DNA of 43,029 nucleotides from Heterostelium multicystogenum. Its lineage: Eukaryota > Evosea > Eumycetozoa > Acytosteliales > Acytosteliaceae. The number at the start of each line of letters is the position of its first letter. The stretch's first letter is position 1. The translations under genes and the position numbers were made by a program. A model generated the notes under the pieces. It had not been told where the DNA came from and made no database searches. It worked only from the letters and a program-made list of their open reading frames with translations. Positions 34,497 through 43,029 of the stretch are shown here, piece after piece. The stretch covers positions 1 through 43,029 of the forward strand of contig RCNN01000491.1 of NCBI GenBank assembly GCA_003667245.1, in the 5' to 3' direction.

Positions 34497-34931
34497 CTTA
34501 TTACACTCAATTTTATATCTTGAGATATTTTTTTTTGAGAACTTTTACACTCAACAACACATCTGAATATTTGAGAATATAATTGTATTTATTCATTATA
34601 ATTATAAATAACAATAAATTAGATTGTATAATGTTATGTTTCAGAAATATTCCAAAGATGAAATCCTTCAACATGATTAAACTTTTGTTATCAAAATATT
34701 TTGTCATTATAGTCGTTAGTAGTTTGAAACCTATTAATCAAAACTGGGAAAAACAAACAGCCTTTAAAACTTCACAACAAACTTGATGAATAATAAATTC
34801 TTCAATGCAACAAAGCAAAGAAATACTATAGATAGATAGATAGATAGATAATTAGAATAGAATAGAATAGATTGAGTTGTACTTGTAGTTATAGACTTGA
34901 GAGTCAAAACAGGATCTTTTATTGGATCGAG
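34497..34931. other. Intergenic, kinesin promoter region
   Basis: AT-rich; contains the (GATA)5 run 34831-34850 and three AATAG copies at 34855-34870 just before the kinesin start. No gene seen. Confidence 0.5.
34831..34870 (+). repeat. GATA and AATAG microsatellites
   Basis: Five perfect GATA units, then AATTA and about three AATAG units, 60-100 bp upstream of the kinesin ATG. Confidence 0.85.
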
Positions 34932-37900
34932 ATGGATGATGATTTGTTGTCTACCTCACTTGTGAATGACAATGTTAAAGTTTGTGTAAGAGCAAGAGGC
35001 CTGCTTGGCTCTAATGAAATCGGTAGAAATACATGTCTCACTGCTTTGCCTTCGCAAAATGCTATTATGATCAATGCCAAACCAGACTCAAAGTTATTCT
35101 CCTTTGATTATGTCGCTGACGAACACACCACACAAGAGCAGTTGTTCGACAATGTTGCCAAGCCACTGGTCAACTCATTTATAAGTGGCTACAATGCCTG
35201 TGTATATTTGCATACGGTCAAACTGGAAGTGGCAAGTCCTACACCATCATGGGGTGAAAATAACAATGCCGCCGACAATAGCGAACAAGGTTTGATTCCT
35301 CGAACATTCCACCATCTATTCACAACCTTGAACCAGTTTTTACAATACAATGAGTCATCTGATGAAATTGGAGAGGAAGTAGGAGGTGATCATGATGATG
35401 ATAATGATAATAATAGATTGCAAAGATATAAAATGCACTTTATCATTCTTGGAGATATACAACGAGCAGATCATGGATCTATTTGTCGAAACCTCACCAA
35501 ATCTCTCGATAAGAGAAGACATCAAAAAGGGAATCTATGTTGAAGGTCTGCGCGAAATAGAGATCACAGACACCCAAACTGCAATGCAATGGCTGGAATA
35601 TGGGTATTGCCAACAGACATGTAGCAGAGACCGCCATGAATTCAAACTCCTCTCGTTCACATTCCGTTCTAACCATCAATTTAGAATCAACTGTAAGTGA
35701 TAGGATAGCCCAATCATCAATATCAATATCAATATCAATGCCAGCTAACCTACAATATAGAAACAAACAAAAGACGGGCTGACAAAGAATAAGTATTCGA
35801 GACTCAGTTTGATAGACTTGGCCGGATCCGAAAGGCAAAAGAGCACAGAGGCTGCCGGTACAAGATTGAAGGAGGCAGGCAGTATCAACAAATCACTGTC
35901 GTGCCTTGGCAATGTGATTCGATCTCTCGTGGACTTGGCCAACGGAAAACCAAGACATGTGCAATACCGTGATTCTAAATTGACGTCTCTAACTCAAGGT
36001 AATGAAGGCATTCTAATCCTGCAAGTCGGTTCATTAACTAAAATGGTTCTAATTAAACATTATCATCAGGATTCATTGGGAGGCAACAGCAAACATACAT
36101 CATCGGCAACAGTCTCACCAAGTGAGTTGTATTATGGCGAATCATTGTCCACTTTACAATTTGCCCAGAGAGCAAAGAATATTTAGGAACATGGCTATTG
36201 TAAATGAGGAAGCATCTGGCAATATTACTTTGCTTCAAATGGAGATAAAAAACTTAAAGAAGAGCTATTTAGATGGAAAAAACAGTGGAGGCGCAATCCC
36301 AACTCTTATAACTACAGCTTCAATAGAAATCGCAGATGATGAATCAATTCCTGTCTACCGATCCACTTCTTCAACCATATGAGATGAGAAATACATGAAT
36401 TGGAGGTTCTGTTGTCGCGATCGCTTGAGCGCGAAGAAGCTGTGCTTCTGCAGCTTCAAAAGACAGAGCAGGCACGTCGCTCACTCAAGCTTACTGTGTG
36501 AGAAGAAAAGATCACTTCCTTCAATCCAACAAGTTTTGTCCTCAGGTTGAGAGAGTCGCATATCTCAAGGCTCGAAGGCAAGATTGGAGTGCTGTACTCA
36601 ACGCCACGAAGAGGAGCTACGAGAGGAGATTATCGAGTTGCGAAAACAAGTTCGCTTGATCCAAGAGTTGACTCGCTATGCTATTGAGAATTTTAGAGTT
36701 ACGTGACATCATTAAATCCTATGAGATGTCTTTTAGCGAAGGAAAAGACAGTTATGAAGATCAAATTGCAAATCTAAAGCAGCAGATTAAAGAGTTGATC
36801 ATGGAGTTGAGGAATCAGATGAACGAGAAATATGAGAGACTCAATCGCATTGATGAGCAAGATCACGCCGCGAAGGACAGGAGCAATATCAGTCCCCATA
36901 CAAAGGTGGAAATACTCCATCTACACCCTATCTAGAGAGACAGAGAATACAGGAAACACTAGACACACAAACAAGACAATGGGAGCAAGAAAAAGAAAGA
37001 AATGGAGGAGCAATTCCAGAGATTGCACGCTACTAACATACAACTGGAATCGGAGATTCAAACTCTGAGGGTCGCCAACGAATCATTGCAAAAAAGAATG
37101 GGTTAGCATCCACACAGAGCACGAGAAAGAGTTTAAGAAGAAATGAAGTCGTCGAATGATCATGTTATAAATGTAACTATTCACTATCAAACTGTAATGC
37201 TATAGATCATCCAAAATAAGCTAATGTCATTTCCCTGTAGATGATGAAAACGGCATATGCAAGCCAAATTGAAGGAGTTGAAGCAAAGTGAAAGTAGTGT
37301 CATTAAAGAGCTAAACCGATGGCTTTAACAAAGCTAGAGATGGAAAACAATGAATTAAAGGACTCAAAGATGAAGCTACTTTCAGAGCTATTTGAAAAGA
37401 ATGAAGAGATCAATCAATTGAGGCTGGAGCTTGAATCGGTCAAGCTGTCATCTCAAAAGATGACTGAAGTGTTTATTTCTACACCACTTAGAGAACAACA
37501 CCAACCAGTAGCCTCGGACGACGATGACATCGTTGAAAAGGAGCCAATTAAAATTTGAATTGCCAATCCCAGTTGACTCTACCAATAGTGAGCAACAAAG
37601 ACTCCAGCATGTTGGTTGACCAATTAAATCCATCAGCTCATTGAGCTGAAGGAAGCAGCTGGAGAATAGAGATGTACTCTTAAAATCTGTAAGTTGAAAA
37701 TTGGTGTTGAAACAAATCAGTCTAACTAACTTGATGTTAGTTTGAGGAGGAAACAAATGCACTGCAGGAGTTTATGATGCCCTATCAGTGGAAGTAGATA
37801 GACTGAACCAACTTGTGCCAATAACGAAACACTCAACAGAAGCAGCAACAGCAGCAAGCAGTAGTAGTAGAAACGTTGATGGTAGCAAATATTGATGAAA

Positions 37901-38898
37901 ATTAAAGTTATTGTACAAAAGAAGGACGAAGAAATTGAGAGATTGAAGAATGATATATCGGAGCGAGAGAAAGAAATACGACTGATGGGCATCAAGAATA
38001 AATCATCAAATGGTTGACTTTCAAAGAGATGTCTTCATCGTATAAAAAGCAGCTTTTGGATCTGTCCTCTCGGTATGAGGTCAATGTGGAGCAGCTGGCA
38101 AAGAATGAAATGGAGTAACACACAGTTATACAACTCGTTTGAAACAGCCATCATGAATACCAAGGCAAAGATGCTTCAGCAGTTTGAAGATCAGCAGGAG
38201 AAGCTGTCCATGAGATCAGAGATGAGTACAATCAAAATATCAAACTGCTCAAGTCGGAGATACTTTCACTGCAGGTCAAGCTGCTTGCTCCGCCAACACC
38301 GACACAGCATTGGATCGACAAGTACAACCAATTGAAGGAGGAGTAATGACGATTTTACAGGACAAGTCTTGAAAGAGTATCAAGTGAGAATCACCATGTT
38401 GAACAGTGATAAAAAAACACATGAGCAACAAGCTTCAGAGATTCCGGAGCCGAGCCCGACTACATTGATGAGTCCGAGATTATTATTATATCGAGTGACG
38501 AAGGAGGACGTAGATTTATACTCCAACAAGACACAGGAGGACGAATATTGATTTTAGTAAGATTGAAATCAAAAAGAATCCTTATGAAAGAAGAACGAAG
38601 AGAGAGAGGAAATACATAATATCTCAAGAATAACAGATGGCGAAGCTAACAAAGACAATAGAATTTGCTGAATCTCAGTGAATTGGAAAATACAATCAGT
38701 TCTGGTACCAGTCATATCAAACACAAGCACCAGTAAACCAGCTCTACTAGTATTGCCAACGATACCAAGTAACATCAGCAGCAATACATCTCGGCAAGCA
38801 ATATCCAACAATCTTAATATTATATCGAAATTAGCGAGCTTGAGAATCATTCCACAACGCAACCAGACTTGATGTTGACGACAAAGACGACGCCATAA
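34932..38898 (+). CDS. N-terminal motor kinesin, kinesin-12/KIF15-like, frame-disrupted
   Basis: The ATG at 34932 gives MDDDLLST, then the motor start VKVCVRAR. The P-loop, [11 protein letters not shown] in the frame entered at about 35208, follows a two-base slip. [13 protein letters not shown] (about 35443), switch I NSNSSRSH (about 35639), switch II DLAGSER (about 35815), and [12 protein letters not shown] with [10 protein letters not shown] complete the motor, which ends near 36180 ([11 protein letters not shown]). Introns: about 35694-35760 and 36000-36069 in the motor, and about 37170-37240 and 37687-37740 in the stalk. The stalk, roughly 800 residues, is coiled coil with many slips and ends [15 protein letters not shown] 38896-38898. 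The phrase GLIPRTF and the long stalk fit KIF15/kinesin-12 spindle motors; class assignment needs a tree. Confidence 0.8.
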
Positions 38899-39387
38899 GA
38901 TGAAGAAGAAGTAAGCAGACACAAATATAACATCAAAATAATGTTGGGTCAATCATTTAATTTTGCTATTGTACAATATCGCAGAAATGAATCTAAATGT
39001 ATGAATGATGTTAAAGAATGATGATGAGTTGTCATCTTTTTTTCAAAAACCCTTTTGAATAAAAAACAGAAGTGAGTTCACCACCAATAAAAATATAAAA
39101 ATTTATTTGTTGTTCTTCAACAACACTCAATTCATTCATTTTGCAATAACTTAATTTTAAATATTAAGATAAACCAGCTGGAATGCATTGTACGCTACCA
39201 ACCACTTCATTTGTATAATAATAGTATTAGAAAAGTAATAGTAATAGTAATAATTCCTCTGTTAATTAATAGATAGTTAAATAGATATAATTAGTTAATT
39301 TAGTTTGGTATTATAGCAAGTGGAGATAGATAGATAGATTGGATCGACAATAACAGTGTATTAATATATAGTGTAGATTAAGTAAAG
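38899..39387. other. Intergenic, HRD1 promoter region
   Basis: AT-rich with TAGTAATAG and GATAGATA runs (about 39230-39340). No gene seen. Confidence 0.5.
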
Positions 39388-41444
39388 ATGAGAATATCAC
39401 TTAGATATGGTTTGATTACCTCTGCGTTGACTTTGGGGATCATCTACCATGCTTTCAATAAAATATAACAGTTCTATCCGGCTGGTGTGTATTCTGGCAA
39501 CTTCAAAGCATTCATTTTGATTTTTTGCCCAATATGCTGGTTTGTCCTGGCATACTTCATTGGCAAATTAGTAGTCTATATCTATTTGGATCGTGTTCAA
39601 GAGCGTGAAGCAGAAGTAAGCATCAATAGCATACTAGTAATGTTATTGGCTGCCAGTGATATTAATATATTTTTAAACTTTGAAGTACTTAAATGACAGA
39701 TTGAAATCATCGATTACCGACACAATACTTGCGCTTTACAATCTTTAGAGACCACTTTAATGCAACAATTTATATTCTATTCTTACTACTGCTGTTCTTC
39801 CAAGTTTTTCCATTGGCTATCGAAAAATCGTGTCGAATATGTATGTAATCGCTCTAGCCTTTCTAGGTGCATCAGAAATCAAACTAATACTCTAAATCTT
39901 CTAGATTGAACACCACACCAGATAATTTCTTAAATTCATATCAGATTTAGTTGCACTGCTACTGATGCTGTTGCTAGGCGATGTGTTATTCATTTACTTT
40001 GCCGCTACATCCCTCATTAAAGATGGTCCAAATGTTATGCTATTGTTTGGTTTAGAAGTAGGTTAGCAAAAGCATTTAAAACCAATTGTACCAATTGTAC
40101 TAACCAACTATCTTATAATACAGTTTGGACTATTACTTGTTTCAGTACTATCAAATTGATTACATTGTTTATAAATATCGAAGGTATCAAAAGAGAAAGG
40201 CAGATGGGACAACAAGGGTCTATATATTTTATACTTGGAGTTTGTAACAGAGACTTGCAAGGCCATTCTTTATTTAGTGTTCTTTGGTGTAACTCTATTC
40301 TACTTTGGTATGCATCCTAAATCTTCAATTGGATTTTTATGTGATTGCTAACTGTACCTCTCTACTTCAACTCTAGGTCTCCCAATTCATATCATTAGAC
40401 AGATTTTTCATTTCAATGAGAAATCGATTAGAAGATTCAACGATATTAAAAAGTATAGAAAACATTACAAAACGAGAGATTCCCAGATGCCACTGAAGGA
40501 GGACTCAACAACACCGACAGAAATTTGTATTGTCTGCAGAGAAGATATGACAGTTGGTAAGAAGTTGCCAGTGGTCATATTTTGCACATGAGCTGTTTGC
40601 GTTCTTGGCTGGAGGGAGAACAACAGTCCGTGTCCAATCTGTAGAGCAGATGTCTTGGTCGACCCAGCTGCCCAACCTGTTGCTCAACACCTGCACAAAA
40701 TGCACAACCTGTAGCTGCACAACCACCACAACCAGCTGCTGCTGTTGCCCCAACCACAACAGCAACCAGGACAACAACCTCCAGTTGCTGCCCAACATAT
40801 GCACAATCTACAGGAGCTACTACAGAGATTTAGACAAATTGAATTACAACAACAGCACAGGACATGCTCAAATTCATATTAGACACCTTCCAATTCAACA
40901 AGTAAATGTTATCCAGCAACAACAGCAACAAGAGCAAGCTCAACCCAAAACCCAGCCCCAGCCACAAAATGTTACAACTTCACCAACAGCTCCACAACAC
41001 CTTGAACAAAACTATATATCCACTTGGCATCTTCATTTCATCCAACAACATCTCGCATATCTTCAACAGCAAAACAAATATTTTATCAGCTCATTTACAA
41101 TTACACTACGTCAGAAGAAACATCGAGCAACAAAATGATTCCATAAATCTCAAACAACAGACGCAACTCCAACCACTTCAACAACTTCAACTACAAGCAC
41201 AAAGAGGTATCAGTTGAAATTCAAGACAAAAAGATATACAAGATGAACAAATTCCAATTGATAAAGCTGGTAGTATTAACCACTACAGTGGGAGAACCCG
41301 ATACTGAAAATGATATGTCGATTCATGTCAGCGCCGAAGACAAAGATTGATGACTCGGAAGATGGCTTTAAGAAACAACTAAAGCGAAGAGCGATGCTCC
41401 ACAAAGACAGAAACAATCCAGAGGCTCAAAAAGATTATTATTAA
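39388..41444 (+). CDS. hrd1: ER-membrane RING ubiquitin ligase HRD1/synoviolin
   Basis: The ATG at 39388 starts a multi-span protein matching HRD1: QFYPAGVYSGNFKAF, WLSKNRVEY (human FHWLAEDRVDF) near 39810, FLKFISDLVALLLMLLLGDV near 39928, RWDNKGLYILYLEFVTETCK near 40205 and GLPIHIIRQIFHF near 40378. Then comes a RING-H2 finger at 40526-40642 (CIVCRED…GHILHMSCLRSWLEG…CPICRADV). Introns are visible after 39615, 39838, 40060 and 40305. The C-terminal third is Gln/Pro-rich, with HMHNLQELLQRF in the middle, ending NPEAQKDYY and TAA at 41442-41444. About ten slips, two inside the RING (one missing T near 40570, one extra C near 40628). HRD1 ubiquitinates misfolded proteins at the ER for retrotranslocation. 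Confidence 0.87.
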
Positions 41445-41556
41445 CAATAATAAAATTTAATTTATTTTATATACAAAATAACATTGGAAATAATAGAGAA
41501 AAATATCCAAATATTTTTTAGGTATAAGCACAGAGAAGTATAACAAAGAATCTTGT

Positions 41557-42153
41557 ATGTTGGCGACCACTGATCATCGCTACAATAATTATAAAAATAG
41601 ATAACTATGAAATAACATTACACCTACAGACTTGTACAAAGAGATTTGATGATAAGAGAATAGTATCAGCTACCGGTAAACCAATTTGTTAGATCTCTCA
41701 TATCAGAGTCTTATGTAACCCCAGTTATAACAAACCTATTTTCCAATGAAAATGATATAGTCATAGTCATACAAGAAAATGATACAGTTGTACCTGGAGA
41801 CTGTAAATTGACACTCCAGCAAGTCAATATTAAAAATGGTGAGCATCTTTATCTGTCTCATAGAAAGGCTTATCTTCCCGATGATAATGTGGTACTCTTT
41901 GTAAAGATGCATCCAGATGATGAAATAATTCACTTTGAATAATCTATCATACACTCAGTCCAATTCGATCTGTCATAAAATTGCTAGCAGCAAAAATCAA
42001 TCAGTCACCAGACAACTTGAGACTAATCTTTGCGGGCAAACAAATGGATGAATATCGAACACTTTCCAACTCTTCTCTTTCAAACTAAATCTACCATTCA
42101 CTGTGTTTATTAGAAATAAGGCTAATCCTCCATCTAAAACAGAAAGCCAATAA
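41557..42153 (+). CDS. Ubiquitin-like-domain protein
   Basis: The likely start is ATG 41557 (MLATTDHRYNNYK), with slips near 41600 and 41690. The middle region (VITNLFSNENDIVIVIQEND, about 41720) is unassigned. The C-terminal domain is ubiquitin-like: VVLFVKMHPDDEIIHF, then IRSVIKLLAAKIN, LRLIFAGKQMDEYRTLSN (ubiquitin LIFAGKQLEDGRTLSDY) and STIHCV, ending NPPSKTESQ with TAA at 42151-42153. There is no C-terminal Gly-Gly, so it is a fixed domain rather than a conjugated modifier. It lies 112 bp after HRD1 in the same direction and ends 84 bp from the convergent SPRING gene. No membrane segment is seen. Confidence 0.75.
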
Positions 42154-42237
42154 AACTTTGGATCTATTTTGTAAAGACTACTACTACTCTCTACTATCCT
42201 ATAAACGATATTGTTACTTCCATTTATTAATAATATG

Positions 42238-43019
42238 TTATGGCGGTAGCTTGGTACCATAACAAAACTTCAAATCCGGCTCTATATATTCTCTTTGATG
42301 TATAAGTGATCTAGATGATGTTCTGCAAGTCATCGTACAGAGTTCGAACTGATTTTCTTAGGGTAATTCGAACTGATTCCTTTGTCTAGCATTCTGCCTA
42401 GAACATCTTCCAAGATTGACACACCTTATCGCTTCCCATGCAACAGGACACACACAGCTCATACTCATTGCAACAATGAAAACTTTTTTTGAGCATCCAT
42501 GGCATGAGAATCTGTTGTACATTAATTCACTACTATCATTATCCGTTTGATTACTATTTAAATACAACAACCATTTTTATCGACGTCCGACCGTAGGCAT
42601 ATGTAGCCCTGATCATCAGAAATAAATTTGGTTCCTTGGACGGTATTTTCTACATTTAATTTTCAGACTATCTGAACTAGATAGTTTATCGGGGGAGGAA
42701 TTGGCGTTGGCTGTGGTTGGTGTTTGTTGGTCGTCCGTGCTTTCACTTTTGTCAGCAGAAGAAGTGGTCGGCTTCGAAGAGATATCATTTAAACCTCGTG
42801 TGTCGATTACAGTAGTGCTAATCTTTGGTGGGATAGAGTGATCGGTTGGACCCCATTTGAAAATCGATGGTTTGTGAAGGTTTGATACTTCGATGCGTTG
42901 AACTACGCTCGCCTAAAGTTTGAGTGTTGGTGCCTGCTCAATTGCAGTATACTCAGCAGGATGATGGTGGCAGTTAGGAACACCAATGCCAATAAGCCAA
43001 CCTTTATTGACAATCTCAT
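42238..43019 (-). CDS. spring1: SPRING (SREBP-regulating gene, C12orf49/UPF0454) homologue
   Basis: The ATG at 43019 opens a type II signal-anchor (MRLSIKVGLLALVFLTATII). A Ser/Thr/Asp-rich linker of about 100 residues follows. The diagnostic block comes next: CRNTVQGTKFISDDQGYICL with R, then SDVDKNGCC, CHGC, and HCCNEYELCVSCCMGS. The end is EYIEPDLKFCYGTKLPP with TAA at 42238-42240, matching the human ending (…YCYGESPPEL). Slips occur near 42910, 42655, 42560, 42485 and 42310. Human SPRING is a Golgi protein that activates site-1 protease and so SREBP processing; its cysteine-rich domain faces the lumen. The linker is longer than in human SPRING. Complete within the window. Confidence 0.85.
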
Positions 43020-43029
43020 CTATCTTTGC

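Noticed and set aside
38569..38952. 127-codon minus-strand frame at the end of the kinesin gene
   Set aside because: It is antisense to the kinesin C-terminal coding sequence and has no recognisable domain.
32661..39196. 13-nt inverted match (agcgtacaatgca) between the Ras 3' region and the HRD1 upstream region
   Set aside because: By a rough count, dozens of 13-nt matches are expected by chance in 43 kb on both strands.

Overview
This window looks like nuclear DNA from a dictyostelid social amoeba. The evidence is AT-rich intergenic DNA, short introns of about 55-130 nt with GTATGT/GTAAGT donors, homopolymer and triplet runs, a Ras protein very close to Dictyostelium RasG, and a ComC-like Ig/FN3-EGF surface protein. 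The coding DNA is less extremely AT-rich than I would expect of D. discoideum, so another dictyostelid is more likely. The species itself cannot be named from the sequence.

Layout. 1-4759: a GC-richer non-LTR retrotransposon (LINE), cut off at its 5' end by the window edge, with ORF1, an endonuclease/reverse-transcriptase ORF2, 3'-UTR hairpins and two poly(A) tracts. 4760-6700: insertion debris, including a tiny target-primed insertion flanked by a 24-bp duplication, and two coding relics. 6722-10147 (+): a secreted/single-pass membrane protein with FN3-like repeats, EGF and a ComC-like C-terminus. 10236-12221 (-): UTP5/WDR43. 12848-15921 (-): a p180/RRBP1-like membrane-anchored coiled-coil protein. 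15922-18729: 2.8 kb without a gene. 18730-22402 (+): NRDE2. 22545-22924 (-): NATD1-like acetyltransferase. 23194-23518 (-): COX16. 23808-24191 (-): a small secreted cysteine-rich protein. 25280-27132 (+): an F-box-like protein. 27959-29434 (+): a secreted PQQ/sorbosone-dehydrogenase-type protein. 29506-30186 (-): Mpv17/PMP22 family. 30460-31070 (-): a small coiled-coil protein. 31840-32414 (+): Ras. 33168-34496 (+): a broken Crinkler/RHS-type P-loop NTPase. 34932-38898 (+): kinesin. 39388-41444 (+): HRD1/synoviolin ubiquitin ligase. 41557-42153 (+): ubiquitin-like-domain protein. 42238-43019 (-): SPRING (C12orf49) homologue.

The genes are mostly unrelated housekeeping genes, but the right end places an ER-membrane ubiquitin ligase (HRD1), a ubiquitin-like protein and a SPRING homologue side by side. 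In animals HRD1 and SPRING are both ER/Golgi membrane proteins linked to sterol and protein quality control.

A caution applies to everything here. Most conserved genes, including Ras, UTP5, NRDE2, HRD1 and kinesin, are broken by single- or double-base slips, usually in short homopolymers, while their amino-acid sequence between slips is well conserved. The simplest reading is an indel-rich draft assembly, so frameshifts alone do not make these pseudogenes. Five genes (NATD1-like, COX16, PQQ dehydrogenase, Mpv17 and the small coiled-coil gene) read cleanly through their introns.
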